A stretch of 64,000 bases of DNA from Taibaiella koreensis (GCF_003545715.1 NZ_QVNU01000004.1:558001-622000); one strand, 5' to 3'. Counted from the first letter of the stretch, positions 35,300 to 44,466 are shown. Made by a program: numbers and translations. The notes: generated by a model not told the origin, from the letters alone.

Positions 35300-35785
35300 A
35301 TGACAAACTACATCTACGATGGATCTCTTGCGGAAAACATATCCTTCAGCACTATGATCTCAGCGGCACAATCGAAGCATGGCGGACCGCAGCCAATTTG
35401 CAAGCAGAAAATCACAAAGATGATCCCACAGGAAGAGGGTATCGCGATCAAGCTGGATGGCAGCGATACCAGGTATGTTGCCGTGCCGCTCATATCCTGT
35501 GCGGCAGTTATATTTGCAAGCGCCCAATCGGACACGGCTTACCTGTATCATGCATTGAGCGGGACTGTGCCTCAGCAAATATTCAATACAGCTATGGCAG
35601 CACTGGGAAAGGTCGCGTTGCAAAGTGTTTTTGTTATCTATACATTTACCAACCCTTCGGATAAAAATTATATAGCAGATGCAGGCGCGCTAGCGCTATA
35701 CGGTATCCCCGACAAAAACATCATTTTCGCACCCAGCCTTTTAGGTTCGACCTTTGGCATTAACGCGCAAACGATAGTTGGCTGA
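35300..35785 (+). CDS. Unrecognised 161-residue protein
   Basis: Starts MTNYIYDGSLAENISFSTMI, with no signal peptide. The C-terminal half is hydrophobic and Ala/Ile-rich (VPLISCAAVIFASAQ, LYGIPDKNIIFAPSL) but looks like a soluble alpha/beta fold rather than membrane helices. No family was recognised. It converges on the rplL gene, with a terminator between them. Confidence 0.65.
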   Translation: MTNYIYDGSLAENISFSTMISAAQSKHGGPQPICKQKITKMIPQEEGIAIKLDGSDTRYVAVPLISCAAVIFASAQSDTAYLYHALSGTVPQQIFNTAMAALGKVALQSVFVIYTFTNPSDKNYIADAGALALYGIPDKNIIFAPSLLGSTFGINAQTIVG

Positions 35786-35860
35786 CCGGTACATTGACAA
35801 CATCAGATGAGGCCGCAGTTCAGCCTGAGTTTACGTGAAAACGATTTGATTCCCCCAAAA

Positions 35861-35890
35861 GAAAGAGCTGCCCATAAGGACAGCTCTTTG
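35861..35890 (-). terminator. Terminator after rplL
   Basis: AAAGAGCTG and CAGCTCTTT pair across a 10-base loop just after the rplL stop on the minus strand. The presence of a terminator here shows that rpoB does not follow. Confidence 0.65.
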
Positions 35891-35913
35891 CTATAAGGTT
35901 CTCGCTAAGAAAA

Positions 35914-36288
35914 TTAGGCAACTTCAACTTCAGCGCCAGCTTCTTTAAGCTTACCGGCGATATCGTCGGCTTCAGCTTTAGAGATTTTTTCTTTAACTGC
36001 TTTGGGAGCACCATCAACCAGTTCTTTAGCCTCTTTCAGACCCAGACCGGTCAGGTCTTTCACGATTTTCACTACGTTCAGCTTAGAAGCGCCGGGGCTC
36101 TTCAGGATAACGTCGAATTCAGTTTTTTCAGCTGCAGCTGCTGCGCCACCACCGTCGCCGGCAGCTACTACTACTGCTGCTGCAGCGGGTTCAATACCGT
36201 AATCGGCTTTCAGCACGTCAGCCAGTTCCTGAACTTCTTTAACGGTTAAGTTTACTAATGATTCGGCTAATGCTTTTACGTCTGCCAT
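35914..36288 (-). CDS. rplL: 50S ribosomal protein L7/L12
   Basis: 124 residues. The flexible Ala/Gly hinge ([19 protein letters not shown]) separates the N-terminal dimerisation part from the C-terminal domain [20 protein letters not shown] with [19 protein letters not shown]. It forms the ribosomal stalk that recruits translation factors. Last gene of rplK-rplA-rplJ-rplL. Confidence 0.97.
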   Translation of the reverse strand: MADVKALAESLVNLTVKEVQELADVLKADYGIEPAAAAVVVAAGDGGGAAAAAEKTEFDVILKSPGASKLNVVKIVKDLTGLGLKEAKELVDGAPKAVKEKISKAEADDIAGKLKEAGAEVEVA

Positions 36289-36383
36289 TTTTATAAATTT
36301 TTTGAATGTTTTGAAATATTGTTACTGTAACTATATGTGGACTTGGAAGCCGTTATTAAGGGCAGCTTAAAGCTGCCGGGTAC

Positions 36384-36962
36384 TTACTCTGCAGCAGGCG
36401 CCTCGGGAGCTGAAGCTTCCGGTGCATCTGTTGCAGGAGCATCGGGAGCAGCTTCAGGCGCAGCGCCACCTTCTTGTTCCGCTTTGTTCTGCAGGGCAGA
36501 GATAACGCGGCTGATGGGCGATTGCAGCAAGCCGATAACTTCGCCGATAAGCTCGTTCTTGGTCTTGATGTTTTTCAGGTTAGTCAGCTGGTTGTCGCCG
36601 ATGAACAGGTCTTCGCCGATGAAGGCTGCCTTCAGGGCGGGTTTTTCACCTTTGGCCTCGTTGCGGAAAGCGCTGATGATAACAGCCGGCTCCTTGGGAG
36701 AATCGGAGAACATCAGGGCGGTTACGCCATGCAGGGCATCATAGATACCAGCATACTTTTCGCTGTTCAGGCTTTCGAGGGCTTTGCGGATCAGTGTGTT
36801 CTTAGCCACTTTCATCTCCACATTCTTCTCAAAGCAAGTCCTGCGCAGCTTGTTGATCTGGGCTACAGTCAACGACTCCGTATTGGTAACATAAAAGTTA
36901 CTGTATTGTGAGAATTTATCTTTTAAAAGCTCAATCGCTTCTGATTTTTGAGCAGTGTTCAT
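36384..36962 (-). CDS. rplJ: 50S ribosomal protein L10
   Basis: 192 residues. L10 is recognised from the order and from KFSQYSNFYVTNTESLTVAQ, LRRTCFEKNVEMKVAKNTLI and SPISRVISALQ. The usual length is about 165-175; here an Ala/Pro/Glu-rich tail of about 27 residues (APEAAPDAPATDAPEASAPE) extends the C-terminus. It anchors L7/L12 on the large subunit. Confidence 0.95.
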   Translation of the reverse strand: MNTAQKSEAIELLKDKFSQYSNFYVTNTESLTVAQINKLRRTCFEKNVEMKVAKNTLIRKALESLNSEKYAGIYDALHGVTALMFSDSPKEPAVIISAFRNEAKGEKPALKAAFIGEDLFIGDNQLTNLKNIKTKNELIGEVIGLLQSPISRVISALQNKAEQEGGAAPEAAPDAPATDAPEASAPEAPAAE

Positions 36963-37052
36963 TTTTTAAATGATTTTGACCCTGTCGGGACGGTTATACA
37001 ATTTCGATTCTGCTGCCACGTTCAACCCTGTAACGGGGGTCTAAAGGGGCCT

Positions 37053-37748
37053 TTAGTTCGCTACAGATTTAGTGTCGATTGCTAAACCAGGGCTCATAGA
37101 AGAAGCCATGCTCACACCTTTTACATAAATACCCTTAGCTGTGCTGGGTTTCATACGGATAAGCGTGTTGATCAGCTCCTGAGCATTCTCAGCGATTTTA
37201 TTCGGTTCGAAAGAGACGCGGCCGATGGAAGCGTGAATAATACCGGCTTTATCTACTTTGAACGCAATTTTACCACCTTTTACGTCGTTTACGGCAGCAG
37301 CTACATCGTTGGTAACCGTACCGGTCTTGGGGTTCGGCATCAGGTTACGGGGACCCAGCACTTTACCCAGCTTACCGATCTTAGGCATTACGGAAGGTGT
37401 AGCCACGATCACGTCTACATCGGTCCAGCCGCCTTCGATCTTCTGGATAAATTCGTCCAGGCCTACGAAGTCTGCACCGGCAGCTTTAGCTTCAGCCTCT
37501 TTATCGGGAGGGCAAAGTACCAGCACCGATTTGGTTTTACCGGTTCCGTGAGGGAGGGTTACTGTACCGCGCAGCGCCTGGTCGGCTTTCTTGGGATCGA
37601 TGCCCAAGCGGATGTGTACGTCCACAGAGCTATCAAACTTGGTACAGTTAATTTCTTTTACCATCTGGGCCGCTTCGGCCAGAGTATACACTTTATTTTT
37701 ATCAAGCTTAGCTTCTACAGCTTTTCTTTTTTTATTTAAAGATGCCAT
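37053..37748 (-). CDS. rplA: 50S ribosomal protein L1
   Basis: 231 residues, the normal L1 length. It shows [51 protein letters not shown] and [17 protein letters not shown]. It binds 23S rRNA at the L1 stalk and often represses its own operon. It lies 36 bp after rplK. Confidence 0.97.
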   Translation of the reverse strand: MASLNKKRKAVEAKLDKNKVYTLAEAAQMVKEINCTKFDSSVDVHIRLGIDPKKADQALRGTVTLPHGTGKTKSVLVLCPPDKEAEAKAAGADFVGLDEFIQKIEGGWTDVDVIVATPSVMPKIGKLGKVLGPRNLMPNPKTGTVTNDVAAAVNDVKGGKIAFKVDKAGIIHASIGRVSFEPNKIAENAQELINTLIRMKPSTAKGIYVKGVSMASSMSPGLAIDTKSVAN

Positions 37749-37784
37749 TGCAACAAATGTTTAAATAAGGTGAACCAATAGGGA

Positions 37785-38228
37785 TTAATTCTGCCAGGGT
37801 GCAGTACCTTCAACTGTGAGTCCCATGCTGCGGGCAGTACCAGCTACCATTTTCATGGCGCTTTCCACGGTGAAGCAGTTCAGATCGGCCATTTTATCTT
37901 TGGCGATCTCTTCCACCTGTGCCCAGGTCACTTTACCTACTTTGTTACGGTTAGGCTCTTTGGATCCGCTCTTGATCTTGGCCTGCTCCATCAGCTGAAT
38001 CGCTGCGGGAGGAGTTTTGATCACGAATTCAAAAGACTTATCGCTGAAAACAGTAATGAGTACGGGTAATATTTTACCTTGTTTGTCCTGTGTACGTGCG
38101 TTGAATTGTTTGCAGAATTCCATGATGTTCACACCTTTGGAACCCAACGCTGGACCGATTGGCGGAGCCGGGTTGGCCTGGCCGCCTTTACATTGGAGCT
38201 TTACGTAGCCCGAAATTTCTTTAGCCAT
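37785..38228 (-). CDS. rplK: 50S ribosomal protein L11
   Basis: 147 residues. L11 is recognised from [35 protein letters not shown] and the C-terminal [20 protein letters not shown]. First gene of the group as seen here; nusG and secE, common upstream partners, are not present, since the next gene upstream is a divergent SDR epimerase. Confidence 0.97.
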   Translation of the reverse strand: MAKEISGYVKLQCKGGQANPAPPIGPALGSKGVNIMEFCKQFNARTQDKQGKILPVLITVFSDKSFEFVIKTPPAAIQLMEQAKIKSGSKEPNRNKVGKVTWAQVEEIAKDKMADLNCFTVESAMKMVAGTARSMGLTVEGTAPWQN

Positions 38229-38311
38229 TGCTTAATTTTTTGGTATTAACGAGTTAAATTAAACCTCTCCCAAATCCGTAAAATGATAAGAGCAGTATTC
38301 AATCAAGGGCG

Positions 38312-38319
38312 CAAAGGTA
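38312..38319 (-). promoter_or_regulatory. Candidate -7 box of rplK operon
   Basis: TACCTTTG on the minus strand, 84 bp before the rplK start, is identical to the rplM -7 box. A TTTG lies 15 bases upstream, shorter than the usual 19-21 spacing. The rest of the 359-bp gap to the epimerase gene shows no gene. Confidence 0.45.
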
Positions 38320-38587
38320 AGCACTTTTTAAATACAAAAAATATTTTTTTGTGCCCCGGACAAATTTCCTTGAAAGCAGGCAAAAGTAAGCCTTTTGAAG
38401 TACGCTCCCGTCAAATAGGTACCGGATCCTTTTATCGCCGGGAACGCAACGCTAAAACAGGTGCAGAACACAACCGGGGTCATGAATTAAAAACCTACCT
38501 TTATAGGTAATTTATTGCTTTCCAATTATTAGTATCTACGATCAACTACTTTCCGCTTGTGTTGTTGCTTTATAAAAACCAAATACC

Positions 38588-39514
38588 ATGTCTGTAGTCC
38601 TCATTACCGGTGGTACCGGCACTGTAGGCCGGCGATTGACGAGTCTGCTTGTCAGCAAAGGATACCAGGTCATTGTCCTGAGCCGGGGCGACGGGGAAAA
38701 CCGGGTACCGGGTATCCGCTATGCGCGCTGGGATATAGAGCGGGGCGAGATAGACCAGGATGCCATCGCCGACAGCGATTATGTGATCCACCTGGCCGGG
38801 GCAGGCGTAGCCGAAAAACGATGGACACAGGCCCGGAAGCAGGTAATCCTGGACAGCAGGACGCATAGCAGCCGGCTCCTGGCCGATGCCCTTAAAGCCA
38901 TTCCGAATCGTGTCAAAGCCGTTATTTCGGCGTCGGCATCGGGTTATTACGGCGCCGATACTTTACTTTCCCTCAACGATGGCTTTACCTGGGACGATCC
39001 GCCGGCCGACGATTTCCTGGCGCAGGTATGCCGGCAATGGGAAGAAAGTATTGCTCCCGTAAAGGACCTGGGCAAAAGGCTGGTGATCCTGCGCACGGGT
39101 ATTGTGCTCAGCCGCGATGGGGGCGCCCTTAAGGAGTTCGTACGTCCGCTCCGCTTTCGCGTCGCCGCAATATTGGGCAGTGGCAGGCAAATCGTGAGCT
39201 GGATCCATGAAGACGATCTGTGCCGCATGTACCTCCACGCCCTGGAAAACGAGGCTGCAGAAGATGCTTACAATGCAGTAGCGCCCCACCCCGTTACCAA
39301 CAGGCAGTTGGTAACGGCCCTCGCAAAAGCAAAAGGCGGCTTCTATATTCCGCTACAGGTACCCGCCTTCGCCCTGCGGCTGGCCCTCGGCGAAATGGCC
39401 ACAGAAGTACTGAAAAGCGCCCGTCTCAGCAGCGACAGGATCGAAGAAGAAGGCTTTACCTTTGCCTATCCCGACATCGCCGCTGCAGCAGCCGAACTGT
39501 TGGGCAGGCGTTGA
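38588..39514 (+). CDS. TIGR01777-family NAD(P)-binding epimerase
   Basis: 308 residues. An extended SDR with the Rossmann motif ITGGTGTVGRRL (GxxGxxG), VIHLAGAGVAEKRWT, the catalytic-type SASASGYYG (Ser and Tyr), and the C-terminal DUF1731-like segment (VPAFALRLALGEMATEVLKS). This is the YfcH/SulA-like TIGR01777 family, whose substrate is not known. Its 3' end lies within a 111-bp direct repeat. Confidence 0.9.
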   Translation: MSVVLITGGTGTVGRRLTSLLVSKGYQVIVLSRGDGENRVPGIRYARWDIERGEIDQDAIADSDYVIHLAGAGVAEKRWTQARKQVILDSRTHSSRLLADALKAIPNRVKAVISASASGYYGADTLLSLNDGFTWDDPPADDFLAQVCRQWEESIAPVKDLGKRLVILRTGIVLSRDGGALKEFVRPLRFRVAAILGSGRQIVSWIHEDDLCRMYLHALENEAAEDAYNAVAPHPVTNRQLVTALAKAKGGFYIPLQVPAFALRLALGEMATEVLKSARLSSDRIEEEGFTFAYPDIAAAAAELLGRR

Positions 39515-39584
39515 CACCAATCCCCTTTGCCATGATCTATTTCCCTGGCCTGGACGTTGAAAAAAGCCGGCAGCGGCGTTGGCT
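39474..39584. repeat. 111-bp direct repeat, left copy
   Basis: Identical to 40227-40337 except for three substitutions. It contains the last codons of the epimerase gene and the first codons of the downstream membrane-protein gene. The two copies flank 642 bp holding an AT-rich frameshifted gene. Confidence 0.9.
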
Positions 39585-39615
39585 TGAAAGAAAAGCCTCT
39601 CTGATCCGATCATAA
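39532..39615 (+). pseudogene. Truncated 5' copy of the downstream membrane-protein gene
   Basis: Encodes MIYFPGLDVEKSRQRRWL, then diverges (ERKASLIRS) and stops after 27 residues. The first 17 codons or so match the start of the intact gene at 40285, so this is a remnant left by the duplication of the 111-bp repeat. Confidence 0.7.
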
Positions 39616-39650
39616 CAGCCGCCAGAAGTATCATAAATTCACTATCATTT

Positions 39651-40219
39651 ATGAAAAAAATATTGCTACTATTTGTTTCATTGCTGTTTATTGTACCAGG
39701 AGACGCGCAAACCTACAGCTCAATAATATCAGATAAAGAGATTTACGAATTCCTCAATTGGCTTAGCAGGTCTGAGGAAAAACACGCAGAAGAACCTTTT
39801 CTTAAACGGAAGCAAATTCATAATAGGATGCTACAGTGGGATACGTCCAATTTTATAAATAGGATTAATAAGAATACAGGAGCATCGAGCCATCTATACT
39901 TATTCGGTAAGGCCAGGCTTCTGATACCATATTCAAGGCCGATGACCAGGCATATTTATTCCTTCAATATACAGCTATTAGGGATAGTGTTTGGCACAAG
40001 GCATTTAAAAATACCAATCTATTAAAGGATAAAAAGCAAAAACAAATCAATAGATATTTTTACGCTGTTCCACTTTTCTCTAAAGATAAAATGCATGTCA
40101 TTGTTTACAAAATGTACTATTGTGGTAGTCTGTGTGCCTATTTCGGTTATTACATTTACCAAAAAGTAACTAATAAGACCTGGAAATCGATAGCCTGTAT
40201 TCACTGTGGAATAAGCTAA
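39651..40219 (+). pseudogene. Frameshifted gene for a secreted protein
   Basis: A signal peptide (MKKILLLFVSLLFIVPGDA) and about 85 coherent residues in one frame run to about 39911. The continuation is in another frame (DDQAYLFLQYTAIRDSVWHK, then YAVPLFSKDKMHVIVYKMYY) to the TAA at 40217-40219. The join falls near 39911-39940. Together the reading would be about 189 residues. Base composition is visibly more AT-rich than the neighbours, suggesting foreign origin. No family was recognised. A sequencing error cannot be excluded. Confidence 0.7.
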
Positions 40220-40226
40220 AGCAAAA

Positions 40227-40337
40227 ACATCGCCGCTGCAGCAGCCGAACTGTTGGGCAGGCATTGACACCAATCCCCTTTGCCATGATCTATTTCCCCG
40301 GCCTGGACGTTCAAAAAAGCCGGCAGCGGCGTTGGCT
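40227..40337. repeat. 111-bp direct repeat, right copy
   Basis: Right-hand copy of the repeat at 39474-39584 (offset 753 bp, three mismatches). It includes the start of the intact membrane-protein gene, plus a non-functional remnant of the epimerase 3' end. Confidence 0.9.
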
Positions 40338-40851
40338 CACCTACAAAGAATCCATAGGTAGCCGCCTGGAACGCTATGCTGTCTATTTGATATTCACCTT
40401 CCAGCTCCTTTGCTTGACGCTTATCTTCAACGGTCTGGATGCCGGCAATTCCAATGACCTCTTCCTGATGTGGTTCCTTATGCCACTCTTGATGCTGCTG
40501 GCCCTGTACATCCTCGTGTTAAAAGCGCTTGAAAAATTCCTGAAAAAGCGGACAACAGTTTGCAGCAAAAAGGAAAACAAAACGCTGCTGCAACAATTGG
40601 CAACCAGGAGGAGATGGCAGACCCGGCGGCTATCGGGCGACTGCCTCATCTATACCACCTCCGAGCACAACTTTTCCTATAATGTCTCGACCATTATGGT
40701 CTTCCTGGTAGAAGATGGCCGTATTCTGTATTCTCTTTTTCGGAAACGTCCCAGGTTGGATATTCCCTCACTCTTCGAGATATGGCTGCTCCGTTACGAT
40801 ATGAGAATGCTTTCCCGTGAAGCAATGAAAGCAAACCTGCAGGCGTTATAA
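40285..40851 (+). CDS. Membrane protein of unknown function
   Basis: 188 residues from the ATG at 40285 (MIYFPGLDVQKSRQRRWL). A TTG at 40264 is a less likely start because it derives from the duplicated epimerase stop region. Two hydrophobic helices (AVYLIFTFQLLCLTLIF and LMWFLMPLLMLLALYILVL) are followed by a soluble C-terminal domain of about 100 residues. No family was recognised. Confidence 0.75.
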   Translation: MIYFPGLDVQKSRQRRWLTYKESIGSRLERYAVYLIFTFQLLCLTLIFNGLDAGNSNDLFLMWFLMPLLMLLALYILVLKALEKFLKKRTTVCSKKENKTLLQQLATRRRWQTRRLSGDCLIYTTSEHNFSYNVSTIMVFLVEDGRILYSLFRKRPRLDIPSLFEIWLLRYDMRMLSREAMKANLQAL

Positions 40852-41013
40852 AATACACTAAGACTGCCCTGCCTGAGCCAGATAAGCGCCGGCTTTAAGT
40901 TTGGCTTCGATACTATAAACGCCAGCAGCTTTGCCTACTGGGATCATAAGATCTCCACCGGACCAATACCCGGCCGGACAAACTATTTAACCGCAACCTG
41001 AAATCACAATACA

Positions 41014-41397
41014 ATGCGCCGATACCTTATTGCAGCAGCAGCCTTTATCTTTTCCCTTCCTACCTTTGCGCAGAAGGCCTATGAAGCCGTTTACTACCGG
41101 GGAAAGACCCAGAATATAGGTGTTCGGTTTACCTTAGGCGCCGGCTACCTGCCCGCCTGTGAAATCGAAACGACCGATCTCAAAACCCATAAAACCTCCA
41201 CCTTCCTGCCGGAAATCGGGGTGCCTGATGAGAAAAAGCAAATGAAGTTTTACCATTTCAGCGCTTCACAAAAAGCCTTCAGCGACTACTTCATCATTGA
41301 CGGCATAGAAGAGGGCTATGATGAAGTGCCGGCTAAGCTCTACGGGAGGTATTACTTTAACGGCAAGGCTTATCCACTTACGCTAAAGCGGAAATAA
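41014..41397 (+). CDS. Small exported protein of unknown function
   Basis: 127 residues. A signal peptide (MRRYLIAAAAFIFSLPTFA) leads to a beta-rich domain (YEAVYYRGKTQNIGVRFTLG, ETTDLKTHKTSTFLPE). First gene of a tight operon: 11 bp to the next gene, then gaps of 2 and 1 bp. No family was recognised. Confidence 0.75.
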   Translation: MRRYLIAAAAFIFSLPTFAQKAYEAVYYRGKTQNIGVRFTLGAGYLPACEIETTDLKTHKTSTFLPEIGVPDEKKQMKFYHFSASQKAFSDYFIIDGIEEGYDEVPAKLYGRYYFNGKAYPLTLKRK

Positions 41398-41408
41398 ATT
41401 CTTTAAAG

Positions 41409-42020
41409 ATGCTTATTAAAAAAGTGATCCCCTTACTACCGCTATTCCTGCTCTGGATGGGTAGTATAGCGCTGCAGGCACAAACGGGCAAAGCAAAGCT
41501 GCTGCCCGAAACAGCCAACCAGGAAGACCTGCCGGCCAATGAGTACCTGCAGCAAAAGCTGCAGCCTATTCGCGACAACTTTAAGCGGATCAACAGCACG
41601 ACCCGCTGGAGCCGCATCAAAAAGATAGACCTTCCCCAGACGGGCGAAGGCGGCATAGCCACCTTTTATTACCAGAAGGGTAAGCTGGAAAAGATCGTGA
41701 GCCGGCAGTTTGGCGAGACCTTCCAGCAACTTAACGAATACTATCTGCTGAACGGACAATTATCCTTTGTGCTGGAACGTTATTACCGTTATAACAGGCC
41801 TATTTATTATGATTCTACAGCCATGAAGGCAGCAAACGATACAGAAGCCTTTGCCATCGACAGCTCGGAGATCGAAGAAGATCGCAGCTATTTCGAGCGA
41901 GGCACACTCCTCCACCTGGTCAACAACCAGGATTGCGGCGCACCCTTTGCCGCCGACTATTTAAAGGAAGAGCAGCAGCGGATCCTGGCCGACTATAAAC
42001 GCCTTCGTCAATTGAAATAA
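41409..42020 (+). CDS. Exported protein of unknown function
   Basis: 203 residues. A signal peptide (MLIKKVIPLLPLFLLWMGSI) precedes a soluble domain with GGIATFYYQKGKLEKIVSRQ and LNEYYLLNGQLSFVLERYY, resembling the antitoxin-like or YD-type beta repeats common in Bacteroidetes periplasmic proteins. It is translationally close to its neighbours (11 bp and 2 bp gaps), so it is probably co-expressed with the HEGGH membrane protein. Confidence 0.75.
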   Translation: MLIKKVIPLLPLFLLWMGSIALQAQTGKAKLLPETANQEDLPANEYLQQKLQPIRDNFKRINSTTRWSRIKKIDLPQTGEGGIATFYYQKGKLEKIVSRQFGETFQQLNEYYLLNGQLSFVLERYYRYNRPIYYDSTAMKAANDTEAFAIDSSEIEEDRSYFERGTLLHLVNNQDCGAPFAADYLKEEQQRILADYKRLRQLK

Positions 42021-42022
42021 AT

Positions 42023-42640
42023 ATGACCGGGACAGCGACTGCCAAGCTTGGTCTTGCGCTCATGGCCGGCTTTATGCTGGCCACCGTTGCCGGCACCTTA
42101 AGCCACGAAGGCGGTCATTACCTGGTGACCCGTAGCCTGGGCTACCGGGCATCGATCAATTACCAAGCTACAATGTGGTACCCGGGACAAAAATTTCGGG
42201 ACAAAGATCTGCTACCCATTGTATGGGGCGGCCCCTTACAAACCATGTTCACAGGTACCCTGGGCTTTCTGCTTCTGTGGCGCTACCGGCGATCCTTTCA
42301 TCCCGGGAAGCCGCTGAATTTCGGGCAATGGCTCCTGATCTTTATCAGCCTTTTCTGGCTCAGGCAGCCTGCCAACCTGGCCATGGGCATAGGCATATGG
42401 CTGCTCACAGGCCGTATGCCTCATAGCGGCGACGAAACCCGTCTGGCAGTCTATCATCACTGGCCTCCTGGCGCTGTTGCCTGGCCTTCCGCGCTCATTG
42501 GTATCGCAGTATTGTTTGTGGTTATCTTCCGGTTCGTTCCGCGCGGTCAGCGTATCCTGTTTATGATTGCAGGGCTGTTGGGCGGTTGCGCCGGCTATAT
42601 CCTGTGGTTTCACTATCTTGGTCCTATCCTGATGCCCTAG
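42023..42640 (+). CDS. M50-like membrane protein with HEGGH motif
   Basis: 205 residues with about five hydrophobic segments. The first helix is followed by SHEGGHYLVTRSLGY, an HExxH zinc-binding motif (H28, E29, H32) set at the membrane edge as in site-2 (M50) proteases. A second acidic ligand motif such as LDPDG is not obvious. It could be an intramembrane protease or an M50B-like homologue. The operon includes two exported proteins upstream and an unknown gene 1 bp downstream. A 163-bp copy of its 3' end lies at 44913-45075. Confidence 0.65.
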   Translation: MTGTATAKLGLALMAGFMLATVAGTLSHEGGHYLVTRSLGYRASINYQATMWYPGQKFRDKDLLPIVWGGPLQTMFTGTLGFLLLWRYRRSFHPGKPLNFGQWLLIFISLFWLRQPANLAMGIGIWLLTGRMPHSGDETRLAVYHHWPPGAVAWPSALIGIAVLFVVIFRFVPRGQRILFMIAGLLGGCAGYILWFHYLGPILMP

Positions 42641-42641
42641 T

Positions 42642-43127
42642 ATGGAAACAAATAGTAGCGAAAATGTCGACCTGTTGCTGCGCATCGATCCGCATGGCTG
42701 GAGCAGCTGTACTTTTTTACAGAAAGGCCATATCGTAACGCTCAGCGCTTCTTTTCTCTTCGGAGATCCTTTCGAAATACTTATTACGGCATTGTCACAG
42801 TTGGATAGCGGCAGCCCCGAGGCAAGCTTCGACTGGTACGATGAGCCGGGTGGCTACAGGTTTACCTTCCGCAAGCTAACATCCAATGAACGTATCAGCC
42901 TGCAGATCGATCGCTTCGATGAAAGCTATGGCTACAACCCTCAACCCAGGGATCGCATACTGGAGGCTACGCTGCCTTTGTCCTATTGGATCGTATTATA
43001 TTATCTGCAGCTGAAGAAGCTGGCCTGCCTGTTGCAGGACCGGACATACGCACAGAACAGGCAGGTGTTTCCCTTTAAGCTTTTCCGGTCCTTTGAAGCT
43101 TTGGTGCTGCATCGCTATTTCCGGTAA
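42642..43127 (+). CDS. Unrecognised 161-residue protein
   Basis: METNSSENVDLLLRIDPHGW; a soluble protein with an N-terminal beta-rich region and a helical C-terminus (SYWIVLYYLQLKKLACLLQD). No signal peptide. It starts 1 bp after the stop of the M50-like gene, so it is likely its functional partner. No family was recognised. Confidence 0.72.
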   Translation: METNSSENVDLLLRIDPHGWSSCTFLQKGHIVTLSASFLFGDPFEILITALSQLDSGSPEASFDWYDEPGGYRFTFRKLTSNERISLQIDRFDESYGYNPQPRDRILEATLPLSYWIVLYYLQLKKLACLLQDRTYAQNRQVFPFKLFRSFEALVLHRYFR

Positions 43128-43248
43128 TTATCTGCAGCACCGGCGATACCCCGGACAAGTTGTCCCCCACTTTTATTCCCCGTTCAAAATAGGGTTGTGT
43201 GAATGATTATTTTCTCTAATTTGTGTAGCAAATCCAAACCACAACCCT

Positions 43249-43551
43249 ATGCTACCACTAAGATTACAGCAGATTAAACAGCTGCTGGAAGAAAAACAAG
43301 AACCATTGGCCCCATCCGGCGGCAACGAAGCCCTGGCGCAGCAAGCGCTATCTGAGGAAGAAAGGGAGCTGCTTGCGGAGCTGGCTTTCCTCGATGCCAG
43401 CGAAAGCATTCAGCTTACGCTAAGAGATGATTACAATGAGGCGCTTTACGGGAAACCCTTATCCAGAAGCGCTCTGGCAGGGATCATCCTGGCGCCCACC
43501 CCGGGACAGTGCCCTGCCTGCGGCCGTAAGTTTAACGTTCAAAGCACTTAA
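43249..43551 (+). CDS. Small protein with C-terminal CPAC motif
   Basis: 100 residues, no signal peptide. A helical, Glu-rich body (LPLRLQQIKQLLEEKQEP, LSEEERELLAELAFLD) ends in APTPGQCPACGRKFNVQST, a single CxxC that could bind metal as a dimer. It is 3 bp from the next gene, so co-translated. No family was recognised. Confidence 0.72.
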   Translation: MLPLRLQQIKQLLEEKQEPLAPSGGNEALAQQALSEEERELLAELAFLDASESIQLTLRDDYNEALYGKPLSRSALAGIILAPTPGQCPACGRKFNVQST

Positions 43552-43554
43552 ACT

Positions 43555-44334
43555 ATGGCAAAAGGAAACTACATCGTCAGCGCGACAGAAGAACGGAATG
43601 ATATTGTATTCTCCCCGGCCCCCGATGCCGAAGATCCCATCCCCTCAGACCAGCAGGACCTGATGTTCCAGGTAGGCAGCGTACTGGAGGTGGTAAAACA
43701 GCTCTATCAACAAAATGACCAGGCCTCTTTCTCCAATTATTTTAACCAATTGCTCAGCCTGGCGCAGGTAGGCCTCGTAGGCGCCAACAGCCAACCGGCC
43801 CTGGCCCTGAGGGCTCTGGAGCAGATCAAGGCAGAGATCGTTAACCGGGAGAGCGGCAAAAAGAAGAACGGCTACCTGCGGAAGCTGGGCAAGCTGGCGC
43901 TGCTGGCAGGCCTGCCGCCCTTATTGATCGGCTGCTGCTTTAACTATTTCATCTGCAGGGACGACAATTCGTTGCCTGGCTGCCTCAATTTCAGCTACGC
44001 AGCAGCATTGCTGGTATTATGGTCGGGTTGTATGATGGGCGTATGGCTTTCGTTTGCTATTACCCGTACCGTACTCAGCTTCGACGAATTGGTGATCATT
44101 GAAAAGGATCGCCTGGAGCCGGGCCTTAGACTTATCTTTACCGGGCTTCTTTCCCTGGTTTTTGGCCTGCTGTTCATCCGTAAGGCGATCGTTGTCAGCC
44201 TGGGCGATATCAGCTCGGTCAATATGGCAAAAGATTGCCTTACCGCATTTATCATGGGCGTCCTGCTTGGCCTCAACGAAAAGATCATTGGCAATTCACT
44301 GACCAGGAAGACTTCAGGCATCTTTGATAAATAG
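43555..44334 (+). CDS. Membrane protein of unknown function
   Basis: 259 residues. An N-terminal cytoplasmic part of about 110 residues (LEVVKQLYQQNDQASFSNYF) is followed by four hydrophobic helices (LALLAGLPPLLIGCCFNYFI, AAALLVLWSGCMMGVWLSFA, LIFTGLLSLVFGLLFI, CLTAFIMGVLLGL). It follows the CPAC protein gene by 3 bp. A role as membrane partner of that protein is plausible. No family was recognised. Confidence 0.75.
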   Translation: MAKGNYIVSATEERNDIVFSPAPDAEDPIPSDQQDLMFQVGSVLEVVKQLYQQNDQASFSNYFNQLLSLAQVGLVGANSQPALALRALEQIKAEIVNRESGKKKNGYLRKLGKLALLAGLPPLLIGCCFNYFICRDDNSLPGCLNFSYAAALLVLWSGCMMGVWLSFAITRTVLSFDELVIIEKDRLEPGLRLIFTGLLSLVFGLLFIRKAIVVSLGDISSVNMAKDCLTAFIMGVLLGLNEKIIGNSLTRKTSGIFDK

Positions 44335-44447
44335 CCCTTAACTGCGCTCTTTTGATGAGCCTCGGACAATCAAGCCAGGTGTTTTTGGGGGGAGAAAATA
44401 AATGCCATGAATGCAAATATCCTGTTATCAGTTCATGCAAGGATTTC

Positions 44448-44466
44448 ACTGAAAAAAATTTTCAGT
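44448..44466. repeat. Short inverted repeat upstream of precursor peptide 3
   Basis: ACTGAAAA, three bases, then TTTTCAGT, 41 bp before the ATG of the precursor gene. It may be an operator or chance. Confidence 0.35.

Noticed and set aside
36963-37052. L10-type autoregulatory leader between rplA and rplJ
   Set aside because: The gap is only 90 bp, with short hairpins (CTAAAGG/CCTTTAG) but no convincing leader structure by eye.
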